Shown here in pieces: positions 16,999 through 25,413 of a DNA stretch of 64,000 nucleotides. Location of the stretch: NCBI RefSeq assembly GCF_019457475.1, contig NZ_CP080413.1, positions 3,844,001 to 3,908,000 on the forward strand, read 5' to 3'. Source of the DNA: Shewanella acanthi. GTDB lineage: Bacteria; Pseudomonadota; Gammaproteobacteria; Enterobacterales; Shewanellaceae. Each line of letters starts with the position of its first letter. The stretch's first letter is position 1. Both the position numbers and the translations under genes were made by a program. The notes under the pieces are model-generated. The model was not told the origin of the DNA and did not search any database. It saw only the letters and a program-made list of their open reading frames with translations.

Positions 16999-18465
16999 TT
17001 AGTGGGATTCATGGCTAAGAATGGCCTGCGCCCGTTTTAGGGCATGAATTTCACCCGCATCCTGAGTTACCTCCAACACTTTATCGACCTGCAACGCAAG
17101 GGATAGCCACAGCGGGTCGATAATCTCTTTTTCATCGTCATTGGCGTGGCGTTTGGCAAGGTTTAACAGCGCGGCCGAACCGACCACATCGATACGCCCA
17201 AGTATCCCATCGGCCAACGCCATACTCAGTTCGATCATCGCTGGCACGCTATGGCCATACTTGATGACTTCACGCAGATAATGTTCGGCTTGGCTCAAAT
17301 CACTGCCAAAGGCATTTTCATCATTGAGTATTTGTTGTGCGAGGGTCAGCATTGCATCTAACTGCCCTTGCTCTGCGGCCTCAGTCATCCAGTGCTTACT
17401 GGCAATGGGATCAGGCTTGCAGCCATCGCCATTGGCCAGCATGAGCGCCAGATGGTATTGGGCATGGGGATAACCTGCTTGCGCCGCTTGGTTGATGTAA
17501 TGGAAGGCCTGGGTAAGGTTATGCGCTTGAAAATACAATACCCCTAAATTGGCCATGGCTTCAGCTTGCTCACCCTCCGCGGCCCTTTCTAAAAATGCCT
17601 GCGCCTCGGTCAAATCCTGCGCAATGGTCTTACTGCCCACGAGGTAGAAATACCCCAATAGCGCCATGGCATTCACCACTCCAGCTCTCGCTGCGATCGC
17701 AATTGCCGCCTCACCGGCGTCGATATCGGCCTTCCCCGAATAACCGTGGATAAGCGACACGCCATGCTCAAACAGGGCATCCATGTCTTTGGGTGCAGCA
17801 AGAGAAAACCAATAGGCCGCCTTAGCAAAAGTCTCTGCGACCTGCTTTGCCATTGCCATTACCGCCTCGCCATTTTCGTCTTCGGTGCCGTATTGGAGAT
17901 CGATAAGCGCCAGTTCCTGCTCCTTAAGCATTAAGGCCTTAGTCTTAAAGGAGACACCTAATAGATACTGGGATTTAGCATCATCCTCCATCACCGCACG
18001 GTAACAGAGCTCCTTTGCCGTTAGTGCATCACTTGCTTGATAACTAAAAGCTGGCGCCGCTTTCCCGATAAATTTGGGGTACAAATACTCGATGAGTGCG
18101 AGCACATCCCTAATGGATTTTTGCGCTAGGGCGAGAAGTTGCTCTTGGGTTAAATGGTATTTTTCAGGGTGTGCCCCACGGTTGCCATCACTACGAAGTC
18201 GATGCAGCGCTCGGGTGGTTTTGACATCGATTACCCGAGACTGATTAAGCTGCTCGATACGATCGTACAAATTGGGACCACAGAAGGACAGATGATGTTT
18301 TTGCGCTAATAAATCGGTCAATCTGTGGGTAAAACTGCGGATATGCAGTAGAGATTGGGTAGGGACATCCTGCACATAGTTTTTGGCATTGAGGTAATCA
18401 TCTAGGAGCGAGGCCGAAAAGCCTTGGATAAACTCACTATCCAGTATTTCAGCCCCATTGCTCAT
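16999..18465 (-). CDS. DUF4145-like protein with Sel1/TPR repeats
   Basis: The 488-residue protein has a helical N-terminal part (about 10-145) resembling DUF4145, with RLRSDGNRGAHPEKY in its middle. This is the conserved 'R..GN..AH' signature found in proteins linked to nucleases and restriction-like genes. From about residue 150 the sequence becomes repeats of the Sel1/TPR kind. Examples are AEGEQAEAMANLGVLYFQAH, AAQAGYPHAQYHLALMLANG and AEQGQLDAMLTLAQQ, spaced about 36 residues. Such repeats bind other proteins. There is no signal peptide, so it is cytosolic. No effector gene of a defence system lies beside it. Confidence 0.75.
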   Translation of the reverse strand: MSNGAEILDSEFIQGFSASLLDDYLNAKNYVQDVPTQSLLHIRSFTHRLTDLLAQKHHLSFCGPNLYDRIEQLNQSRVIDVKTTRALHRLRSDGNRGAHPEKYHLTQEQLLALAQKSIRDVLALIEYLYPKFIGKAAPAFSYQASDALTAKELCYRAVMEDDAKSQYLLGVSFKTKALMLKEQELALIDLQYGTEDENGEAVMAMAKQVAETFAKAAYWFSLAAPKDMDALFEHGVSLIHGYSGKADIDAGEAAIAIAARAGVVNAMALLGYFYLVGSKTIAQDLTEAQAFLERAAEGEQAEAMANLGVLYFQAHNLTQAFHYINQAAQAGYPHAQYHLALMLANGDGCKPDPIASKHWMTEAAEQGQLDAMLTLAQQILNDENAFGSDLSQAEHYLREVIKYGHSVPAMIELSMALADGILGRIDVVGSAALLNLAKRHANDDEKEIIDPLWLSLALQVDKVLEVTQDAGEIHALKRAQAILSHESH

Positions 18466-18525
18466 CAGCTCATCCTCTGCTCAGCTAGTCCAAATCCCGT
18501 GAATTTCTTTGTCAAATTGGCTCTT

Positions 18526-19227
18526 TTAGTTCGTTTGTTTAGTGACCATATACAAGCGGAACAAAGCTAAGTTAACAAAAATACTGATAAATGACACGAA
18601 AGTGTCGCTAAGCATCTGTAGCGGTAAACCACCGTATGATGCTAAACCTGAAATCAGCCCACCTAAAATAGATAATGGGAAATACAGCATCAATACAGCA
18701 ACGGTTTTCACCGCAATGGGGCCACTTAATTTAAAACTGGCCTTGATGGCCTCGAGCGGTGTTAAACGCTCAACCACCACCATAAAGTTCACATAGGCTA
18801 GGCGGGCAAACAGGTAAAAACTTAAGATTAATCCCACCAACCAGAAAGGCCCAAAGGCCGCAAACAGCATGACTGGGGCAATAATGGCGAGACCCGAAAA
18901 TACGCCGGCCAGAAGCAGCGGTGGCACAAAGGGTAAGCTAGCGCGGAGCACTAACCCTGTCGAAGGATTATGCCCCTGAGAGCGCAGTTCTAGAAACAGG
19001 GTTAACGCCGCAATAAAGATCGAAAAAACAATGAGCATCAACATCATGGCAATCATGTGCGGTGCACCAAATTGCGGGTTTTCCATATCGACCTTGGAGA
19101 TCTCTACCCCGAGCCATAACTGAATGCCCACTTGGATCAACAGTAATGGCACAGTCAACATTGCCAGCTGCGTTAAATGGTTACGGAAAAAGTTATAAGC
19201 CTCGGTCAAAATTGCGGATAGTGACAT
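18526..19227 (-). CDS. YciC-like inner membrane protein
   Basis: The start is placed at 19227 (ATG), preceded by GGAAAGG; a TTG four codons earlier falls inside that site. The product is about 233 residues with six hydrophobic stretches and the UPF0259 pattern: an N-terminal amphipathic ILTEAYNFFRNHL, followed later by LTPLEAIKASFKL between helices. E. coli YciC has the same layout, and its function is not established. It lies 60 bases upstream of the Sel1-repeat gene on the same strand, which may be co-transcribed. Confidence 0.75.
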   Translation of the reverse strand: MSLSAILTEAYNFFRNHLTQLAMLTVPLLLIQVGIQLWLGVEISKVDMENPQFGAPHMIAMMLMLIVFSIFIAALTLFLELRSQGHNPSTGLVLRASLPFVPPLLLAGVFSGLAIIAPVMLFAAFGPFWLVGLILSFYLFARLAYVNFMVVVERLTPLEAIKASFKLSGPIAVKTVAVLMLYFPLSILGGLISGLASYGGLPLQMLSDTFVSFISIFVNLALFRLYMVTKQTN

Positions 19228-19420
19228 GCGCCTTTCCAAAATAATTGAAGTAAATTAACACTGTGATGTGCCGCTAAGGATACCCAAAATCCCGCATCAA
19301 TGCACAGATCAAATCACGCGATGTCCTGTAAATCACACAAAAACGACTGCAATAACCCAACTAATGTCGTTACACTGTGCCCCTTTTTATTTGCGAGCAA
19401 AACCTCAAGGAAATTTCCCG

Positions 19421-19957
19421 ATGAAAGCTAAGTTTTCCCTCTCTTTAGTGCTCAGCGCTGGCCTTTTCGTTTCTTCTGCACACGCCGGCTGGTTAGACAA
19501 TCTTGCTGCGCCCCAAACCAAGACAGCAGAAACCGCAACCACAGCAACCGCTACAGTGACAGAGTCAAACGCATTAGTGGGTTCTGTAATGTCACAATTA
19601 GGTCTCACTCAAACCCAAGCCGAAGGCGGTTTAGGCAGCCTGTTAGGCATGGCGCAAACCAGTCTGAACACATCAGACTATGACACCTTAGCCGCAAGCA
19701 TTCCTAACGCAGACAGCCTGTTAGCGGCGGCACCACAACTCGACAGCACTTCTGGCGTTTCGGGGCTGTTATCTAAGGCGGGTAATGTTGGCGCATCTCT
19801 GCAAGGCAGTGCGTTAGTGTTAAATGCCTTCCAAAAGTTAGGCATCTCCCAGGAGCTGGCGGTGCCTATGATCAACGTGGCAAAAACCTATCTTGAGACT
19901 AATGGCGCTGAAGGCACAGCTGCTCTTCTTACACAAGGTTTAGGTGCCTTGCTCTAA
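19421..19957 (+). CDS. Exported DUF2780-like protein
   Basis: The start is chosen at 19421, where AAGGAAATTT precedes the ATG and a signal peptide follows (SLSLVLSAGLFVSSAHAG, cleavage after AHA). The product is about 178 residues. The mature part is rich in Ala, Gly, Leu, Ser and Thr with a Thr/Ala linker (about 30-50), then a helical region of DUF2780 type, with GLTQTQAEGGLGSLL and LGISQELAVPMINVAK. DUF2780 proteins are exported and of unknown function. It has a hairpin directly after the stop codon. Confidence 0.75.
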   Translation: MKAKFSLSLVLSAGLFVSSAHAGWLDNLAAPQTKTAETATTATATVTESNALVGSVMSQLGLTQTQAEGGLGSLLGMAQTSLNTSDYDTLAASIPNADSLLAAAPQLDSTSGVSGLLSKAGNVGASLQGSALVLNAFQKLGISQELAVPMINVAKTYLETNGAEGTAALLTQGLGALL

Positions 19958-19973
19958 TCTTGAAACGACACCT

Positions 19974-20005
19974 AAGTTCACCCTAGCCTTCCATAGGGTG
20001 AACTT
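19974..20005 (+). terminator. Stem-loop after the DUF2780-like gene
   Basis: AAGTTCACCCT (19974-19984) pairs perfectly with AGGGTGAACTT (19995-20005), 11 bp with a 10-base loop, 17 bases after the stop codon. Only two T residues follow, so termination efficiency may be low; it could also act as an mRNA end stabiliser. Confidence 0.6.
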
Positions 20006-20057
20006 TAACGTCTAAAATCAGTCTATTGATTACGTCTTTTGGTTTGAGCCACGCCCT

Positions 20058-20519
20058 ATGATTGCAAAGCTAAAACGATTACTACAATCCCATGCCCTTG
20101 CTACTAGCCCTGAAGAAAAAGCCCATCAATTGAAGCTGGCCGCCGCGAGTATGTTATTGGAAGTCGTGTTTGCCGATGATACCCTCGCCCCCGAAGAGGC
20201 GGAGCTACTGCCATCGTTACTGACACAATCTCTGTCGATGTCGGATGCGCAAGCCAATGAATTGATTGCCGAAGCCAAGCAAGTACAAGGCAATGCCACT
20301 TCGTTATTTGAATTTACTAACACGATAAATGCCGAGTTCAGCTTGGAGCAAAAGCAACAATTACTGCTCGCGATGTGGCAATTAGCCTATGCCGATGGAC
20401 ATTTATCCCAATACGAAGATCAAATTATTCGCCGTACGGCGGATCTGTTGTACTTAAAGCACAGTGAGTTGATTCAAATGCGCAATTTGGCGATGGAAAC
20501 AACAACTAGCCAAAACTAA
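20058..20519 (+). CDS. TerB-like protein
   Basis: The 153-residue all-helical acidic protein has the two TerB segments with paired acidic residues, VVFADDTLAPEEAELL (about 36-51) and YADGHLSQYEDQII, each spaced as in the tellurite-resistance TerB / DjlA N-terminal fold, which binds metal. The N-terminus (KLKRLLQSHALA) is basic. It has no signal peptide. No other ter gene is nearby, so a stand-alone role of unknown nature is likely, as in many Gammaproteobacteria. It follows the DUF2780-like gene by 100 bases. Confidence 0.8.
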   Translation: MIAKLKRLLQSHALATSPEEKAHQLKLAAASMLLEVVFADDTLAPEEAELLPSLLTQSLSMSDAQANELIAEAKQVQGNATSLFEFTNTINAEFSLEQKQQLLLAMWQLAYADGHLSQYEDQIIRRTADLLYLKHSELIQMRNLAMETTTSQN

Positions 20520-20603
20520 TGAACTCGTAATAGCTTAAGAAAACAGAGGCCTGAGCAGGCTTAAATCTAAGCCACTAAAGCGTAAACGACTCAAGCTGGG
20601 CAA

Positions 20604-21428
20604 TTAAGCTAACTCCTTACCGATTGCAAATCCTTCGCCCCTCAGCTCAGATAGTTTAAGCCTGAGTCCGCCCATTTCCATATGTAGGCCCTTTTGGGTT
20701 GCCAGTTGAGATAACCAACTGGTTTTATCCTCATCTTCGATGGCGTCCCAATCGTCGAGAATGTTGTGGGCTAGTCTGATGAGTGCCGCAAGCGGCGAGA
20801 AGGGTTGCGCGTCCTTTGGATGATCTTGGTAGAGAATCCCCTGCACCAGAGCGGGGGTAAACTTCCAATTTTTGGCAAGTAATGCCCCCACATCGGGGGA
20901 ATCATAGCCAAGTAACTCACGCTCAAACTGATGTTTATCCTTGCCCTCGGCAACAGCCGCGGCGACCCTTCTGGCATCCTCGGGGGATACGGACGCAATA
21001 AGAAGATCGCCAATACGATGCAGTATCGCACAGGTAAAGGCCTCCTCAGAATTGACCCCACAACGCTTTGCCATCTCTTGGCTATAGAGCGCAACCTCAA
21101 AGGTTTCACCCCAAAACTTCGCTAAATCCACCCCTTCACATTTAGGCACAGCTCCCATTACCGCCGAGGCTAAGACTAGGGTTCTTAGGGTCTGCATGCC
21201 AAGGCGCACGACGGCTTCATCAATACTGCCTACCTCGCGGCTATGGCCGTAATGGGCGCAGTTGGCAAGCCTTAGCACCTTAGCGCTGATCAAGGGATCG
21301 TGGGAAACTTTAGTAGCAATATTCCTGATAGAAGCATTGTCGTCGTTCACCATCTCAAGCAACTCACTAATGGCTTTAGGTAAACGGGGTAATTCATCGA
21401 CATGACTGAGTAGGGCTGCAGAATCCAT
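20604..21428 (-). CDS. HDOD-domain protein
   Basis: The start at 21428 has AGAGAA upstream; ATG at 21446 or GTG at 21470 are less likely. The product is about 274 residues and is almost entirely one HDOD domain, a relative of the HD phosphohydrolase fold. Typical segments are LPRLPKAISELL, VSHDPLISAKVLRLANC, GSIDEAVVRLGMQTLR and FTCAILHRIGDLL. The HD metal site is incomplete (LHRIGD replaces the usual HDIG), which is normal for HDOD proteins that act as signalling scaffolds rather than enzymes. A role near c-di-GMP or chemotaxis signalling is inferred from family members. Confidence 0.85.
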   Translation of the reverse strand: MDSAALLSHVDELPRLPKAISELLEMVNDDNASIRNIATKVSHDPLISAKVLRLANCAHYGHSREVGSIDEAVVRLGMQTLRTLVLASAVMGAVPKCEGVDLAKFWGETFEVALYSQEMAKRCGVNSEEAFTCAILHRIGDLLIASVSPEDARRVAAAVAEGKDKHQFERELLGYDSPDVGALLAKNWKFTPALVQGILYQDHPKDAQPFSPLAALIRLAHNILDDWDAIEDEDKTSWLSQLATQKGLHMEMGGLRLKLSELRGEGFAIGKELA

Positions 21429-21707
21429 ATACTGTTCTCTATCCATGGGTTTGATAAAAATATAGAACACAAAATAAACGCATGCTTATTCCAGTTTAAG
21501 CTTATTTTCATCAACAAAGACTGAGTACTGCCACCCCTTTAAAAGGGGGGAAACCTATAAAGTAAGCTGTTTTCTTCGTCCACGATTAACTCACCACCAC
21601 TATCCAACCAACTGTTTCAATTACCTTTTAGTCTAGGTGTTACAAAAAACCTAAATTTCAGGGATTGATGTTATTGCTTAATAGTCACTCACAACCAAGG
21701 AAGCACT

Positions 21708-22175
21708 ATGACTCAATATGCAATGCCAAATCGCACTGGTTTCCCTGTTGTTAGCGCCCTCATCACTCTAGGGTTATTCGTGTTTATGGCCGAGCTAGTC
21801 CGTAGTCCACAACCCTAAGGCGGCGAAGTGAGTGAGCCACCCCGATTCGATATCTGGGTGCCGACACCAACGACGCAGTTAACCCCTTCGGTGATGTCCC
21901 CCGAAGCTGTGCTTATGGTGCAAATTGAGCCACACTACCCCATTGAGGCGGCCCAAATGGCAAAGAAGGTTTTGTAATAGTGGCCTTCGATATTCGAGTC
22001 GACGGCACTGTGAGTAACGCCCAAGTGTTGGATGCTAATCCCAAAAGGATATTTGATAAGGCCGCAATTTCAGCGGTGATGACGTGGAAGTACAACCCCA
22101 ATTTGAAGCGGGCAAGGCCATGTCTCAACTCAATCAAAGGGTACAGTTAGCCTTTAAATTGGAGCAAAAGCCTTA
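21708..22175 (+). pseudogene. Broken tonB-like energy-transducer gene
   Basis: AACCAAGGAAG precedes an ATG at 21708. The frame encodes an N-terminal membrane segment (VVSALITLGLFVFMAELV) but hits TAA at 21816. The same frame then reads on through a linker and PEAVLMVQIEPHYPIEAA, which is the start of a TonB C-terminal domain. A shift at about 21957 leads into GFVIVAFDIRVDGTVSNAQV and KAAISAVMTWKYNP. A second shift near 22100 leads to MSQLNQRVQLAFKLEQKP and a stop at 22173-22175. Seen together, this is a full TonB-like protein of about 155 residues with one premature stop and two frameshifts. No ExbB, ExbD or receptor gene is adjacent. The gap 21471-22263 holds nothing else I can support. Confidence 0.82.
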
Positions 22176-22230
22176 AGTGCTTAGGCCTAATTGAACTTAA
22201 AGGGTATAGAACTCAATACTGAAGAGAACA

Positions 22231-22256
22231 GCCCTAGGCCGCAAACGACCTAGGGC
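22231..22256 (-). terminator. Stem-loop after the YjeH-like exporter gene
   Basis: GCCCTAGGCCG (22231-22241) pairs with CGACCTAGGGC (22246-22256) with one wobble pair and a 4-base loop. It lies 8 bases beyond the stop codon of the exporter gene. On the minus strand it is followed by TGTTCTCTTC rather than a T-run. It could end transcripts from both sides. Confidence 0.6.
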
Positions 22257-22263
22257 ATTATAT

Positions 22264-23526
22264 TTATTCTGGTGTGACGATAACTTGCTTCCTGCTGATA
22301 TGGGTTTTCTGCCACCATAAAAACGGTGCAACTATACAAATCAACACCAACACATAGGCCATGCTAGCACCAAGCGCAATACCAAGCGCGAGGCAGAACA
22401 GACTCCCCAGCACCACTAACGGCCAATTACTGCGGGGCAATAATTTAGCCGCAGCTAACATCGCCATCAGATAGATCACCACAAACACCCCGTTGCTCCA
22501 AGCAATCAAATGCTCAAGCTCCTGCCCCGTCAAATACGTTAGCACAATGACACTCGCCATCACCGACAGCAGGGCACCCAGCGCCCGAGTAGGCACACCA
22601 TGGTCATTTTTAAAGGCGAAATAACGGGGCAAAATGCCCTCCGAACTAAAACTCCAAATTAACCGCGCCGCACTGGCTGCATATACGTTAACCGTTGCAA
22701 GGCCACTCGCCACGCCAAGAATACCAATCACCAGCGAACCATACCCACCGAGTAAGTTGTCGAACACCCCAATCATGGCAAGACTCTTATCCGTCGGCAC
22801 TATCAGAATCAACAAGGTACATGCCACATAGATAATACCCACTAGCACAGTGCCCATCATCATCGCAGGGATCATATCCTGCTGTGGCTTTTTAAAATCA
22901 TCGGCTAAATGGGTCATGGCCTCAATGCCCAAAAAGCTCCAAAAGGCGATGCCTGCGGCAAGCATCATGGTGGGGATTTCTGGCTGAGAATATTGGCCAA
23001 GTGTGGCCAGCAAATCTGTCTTTGTACTGCTAACACCAAACAAAAGCACCACAATACCGACGATACACAGCGTTAAGCCAAATTGCAGCTTGGCCGACAC
23101 TTGAATACCTCTAAGGTTTAGCAGAAACAATCCGCAAATCACCGCAACTTCGGCGGCAACTTTGGCCCAACCATCCAGTGGAATTAACGCATCGACAAAC
23201 TGGAAGGTCATCAAAATCGCAGCCGGCGCCCCCATAGGCACCACCAATAAAAAAATCAGCCCAATAGTCCGACCCGCAGTGCGGCCAAAGGCCTTCTCGA
23301 CAAAGTAAGCAGGGCCAGCTGCATGGGGAAACACACTCGCCAGACGGCCAAACACTAAGGCTACCGGAATAATCGCCAAGGTAAGCATTAGCCACGCCAC
23401 CAGCGCACCGCCTTGGGCAATATTGACCGTCATCTGAGGGAGAATAAACACCCCGGTGCCCAGCAAAGTGGTGGCCATTAAACCTGCGCCCTGCCAGCGC
23501 CCAATTGTTCCGCTATGTGAGTTCAT
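22264..23526 (-). CDS. APC-family amino-acid exporter (YjeH-like)
   Basis: The 420-residue protein has about 12 hydrophobic helices of the amino-acid/polyamine/organocation family. The first helix holds the unwound GTGVFILP motif that binds the amino-acid backbone. FWSFLGIEAMTHLADDFKKP is typical of the YjeH subgroup. YjeH exports methionine and branched-chain amino acids in E. coli. The divergent gene at 23720 encodes an Lrp/AsnC regulator, a pairing common for amino-acid exporters. The intervening 193 bases should contain both promoters. Confidence 0.85.
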   Translation of the reverse strand: MNSHSGTIGRWQGAGLMATTLLGTGVFILPQMTVNIAQGGALVAWLMLTLAIIPVALVFGRLASVFPHAAGPAYFVEKAFGRTAGRTIGLIFLLVVPMGAPAAILMTFQFVDALIPLDGWAKVAAEVAVICGLFLLNLRGIQVSAKLQFGLTLCIVGIVVLLFGVSSTKTDLLATLGQYSQPEIPTMMLAAGIAFWSFLGIEAMTHLADDFKKPQQDMIPAMMMGTVLVGIIYVACTLLILIVPTDKSLAMIGVFDNLLGGYGSLVIGILGVASGLATVNVYAASAARLIWSFSSEGILPRYFAFKNDHGVPTRALGALLSVMASVIVLTYLTGQELEHLIAWSNGVFVVIYLMAMLAAAKLLPRSNWPLVVLGSLFCLALGIALGASMAYVLVLICIVAPFLWWQKTHISRKQVIVTPE

Positions 23527-23719
23527 CTGTTAGTATTCAGTGGTTTTTGAGCTGTTAGTATAGAGATATTTACCGCTGCAAACTGTCGCCAATGTCGACG
23601 TTCTTAGTGCCGATTACCGACGAAATGACGGCATAGTGTTAATTTTCCGGCAATCTGACGGCGATGTTTAAACGCAATATTACCACAGCCAATAAATACT
23701 CAGTCATTCAACCTAAGCC

Positions 23720-24163
23720 ATGGAGCCGCAATTGGATAAGTTCGATACCGCCATCATCAACAGTCTACGTCAGGATGCCCGCCAGAGTGTGTCGAGTATT
23801 GCCGAACAAGTTAACCTCTCCCGCAGCGCCGTGTCGGAGCGGATCAAAAAGCTAGAGCAGACTGGGGTTATCCGCGGTTATCAGGTGCTGTTAAGCGAAT
23901 CCCAAAAAGAGGGAGTGTCGGCCTATTTTGAGATCCAGCATAAATGCCCACGTTGCGCCGATGTAGTGCATGTATTCCATGCGATTCCTGAGGTCATCAC
24001 CTGTAGAGGCATCTCGGGGGATATGGATTTATTAGTCTATGTGCACGCCGCTTCAATGCGCCGCCTGCATGAAATCCGCGAATATATCGATACCCATACC
24101 GACATCATCAAGATCAAAACCCACGTGGTGATGAGTGAATGGATTAATAACACAGGCGAATAA
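23720..24163 (+). CDS. Lrp/AsnC-family transcriptional regulator
   Basis: The 147-residue protein has the Lrp/AsnC layout: an N-terminal helix-turn-helix (LDKFDTAIINSLRQDARQ, then SIAEQVNLSRSAVSERIKKL) and a C-terminal RAM ligand-binding domain. It contains an unusual CPRCADVV pair of cysteines at the start of the RAM domain (about 76-79), which some Lrp-like regulators lack. It probably regulates the divergent YjeH-like exporter in response to an amino acid. No clear operator was identified. Confidence 0.9.
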   Translation: MEPQLDKFDTAIINSLRQDARQSVSSIAEQVNLSRSAVSERIKKLEQTGVIRGYQVLLSESQKEGVSAYFEIQHKCPRCADVVHVFHAIPEVITCRGISGDMDLLVYVHAASMRRLHEIREYIDTHTDIIKIKTHVVMSEWINNTGE

Positions 24164-24173
24164 ATGTACGGCG

Positions 24174-24211
24174 CAAATAACAAACGCCACCCTAAGGAAT
24201 TAAGGGTGGCG
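24174..24211 (-). terminator. Terminator of the nrf-like operon (possibly bidirectional)
   Basis: CGCCACCCT (24185-24193) pairs with AGGGTGGCG (24203-24211), a 9-bp GC-rich stem with a 9-base loop. On the minus strand it is followed by TTTGTTATTT, a usable T-rich tail. It lies 22 bases after the regulator gene stop on the plus strand and 261 bases after the nrfD-like stop on the minus strand. Confidence 0.75.
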
Positions 24212-24471
24212 AGGCCTTGTGGAGGCAGGGCAAAAAGTATGTAAATGAAACACGTGGCTTCCCTTCCCAATAACCTCCCTGTTCGGCAGAGTGCGCCAAG
24301 AACCTCCCCATCTCAGGCTCAGCCAAACCCCTTGAGGATTGGCTCCCACGGTGGCTTCCTTAAACACCGCTTCGCCGCTCGCCGTATTCTGTTGCAGCTC
24401 CTGTAACGCTGTTTGCTTTATCCTTTCTGTCTTATGTAGTTTCGCTTGCTTTACTGACAATATTGCGCTTT
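24212..24471 (-). other. Unusual 260-base 3' region between the nrfD-like gene and its terminator
   Basis: The stretch 24164-24471 has no confident gene. On the minus strand one frame stays open from before the nrfD-like stop to 24200 and could start at a TTG just past that stop. Its roughly 85 codons give GEAVFKEATVGANPQGVWL and similar text that I do not recognise. Another frame offers an ATG and 39 codons. Neither has a clear ribosome binding site. A degraded accessory gene or a long untranslated tail are both possible. Confidence 0.35.
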
Positions 24472-25413
24472 CTAGGCAATCGTCATTTGACCTGTGTAGA
24501 GAATAAAATTTCGCAGTAATATCACTCCTACCAAACTTAGGCAGGCGGTGCCCGCCACATAGGACCATTTACGTTTCGAGGTGGCCGTCATAAACAGATT
24601 CATTGCCAAGGGGCCCGAGAGCCCAAGGCCCACAATCCCGAGCCAGAAAATCCAGCCCCAGAAGCCGTAACCAATGGCATTAAAGGTCGCCACCTTACTT
24701 TGGCCGCCGGAGAGTACCAATCCCATAAAGAAGGTAAAGATCAATACTATCTCGACTAAGATCAGCGGGATTTCAACCCTGTGAATAAAATGCACCTCCT
24801 TAGAATTTGGGTTTGCATTGAGTAACACGCCGCCGAGTAGGGCCGACGCTGCGCCCGATGACAGCCCGGAAGCCAAAAACAGCAGCGGTAATACCGGATT
24901 TTTCAGCATCGGATAGCCGGGCAGCGCCGATAATAAAAAGCCGGTATAAGCCCCCAACGCGACGGAGAAAATCACCAGCAAACCAGTAATAGTCGCATCG
25001 AAGCGCGTAAGCCAAGCAGTAAATTTGAGCATCCAAGGAAAACGTGTTTCACACCAAGCATCTATGGGTTGCCTAAATAACAAACCTATCCAAACGAACA
25101 TAAACACTTGGTAGATAAGCAAAATCAACACCCCCATCGACATCACAGATTTTGGATTGTAGAACACAAGAATTTTCCAAAAATCGAATGGTTTAGTGAG
25201 ATCCATAACTAGAATGCCCAAACCTGCCATCACAGCAACGGGGGCGACTATACAGGCCGCTTGCACAAAGCCGGACTGATAGGCGTTGTGTTTCAGCACG
25301 AAGTGTTTAAGTAGCACGGCAAAAAACATCGCTCCCGCCGAGGCACCTGCTAAAAACAAGTAGATAGCAATTGGCCAATGCCAAACTAAGGTATCGAAAT
25401 GTAGGGCGCTCAT
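24472..25413 (-). CDS. nrfD: NrfD-like polytopic membrane quinol oxidase subunit
   Basis: The 313-residue protein has about eight to nine hydrophobic helices and matches the NrfD/PsrC family. It begins with LHFDTLVWHWPIAIYLFLAG, where the WPIAIYLFLAGASAG stretch is a family hallmark, and holds a later RFDATITGLLVIFSVALGAY. Such proteins bind quinol and hand electrons to a periplasmic ferredoxin-like partner. It overlaps the stop of the nrfC-like gene by four bases (start at 25413), so the two are co-translated. The subunit may also pump protons, as proposed for the family. Confidence 0.9.
   Translation of the reverse strand: MSALHFDTLVWHWPIAIYLFLAGASAGAMFFAVLLKHFVLKHNAYQSGFVQAACIVAPVAVMAGLGILVMDLTKPFDFWKILVFYNPKSVMSMGVLILLIYQVFMFVWIGLLFRQPIDAWCETRFPWMLKFTAWLTRFDATITGLLVIFSVALGAYTGFLLSALPGYPMLKNPVLPLLFLASGLSSGAASALLGGVLLNANPNSKEVHFIHRVEIPLILVEIVLIFTFFMGLVLSGGQSKVATFNAIGYGFWGWIFWLGIVGLGLSGPLAMNLFMTATSKRKWSYVAGTACLSLVGVILLRNFILYTGQMTIA

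Noticed and set aside
21534..21550. Near-palindrome CCCCTTTAAAAGGGG
   Set aside because: Short, low-complexity and without a neighbouring transcript end that it would serve; likely chance.
24200..24568. 122-codon minus-strand frame overlapping the nrfD-like gene end
   Set aside because: Its first part lies inside nrfD in another frame and has no ribosome binding site. Only the part beyond the nrfD stop is kept as a weak candidate.
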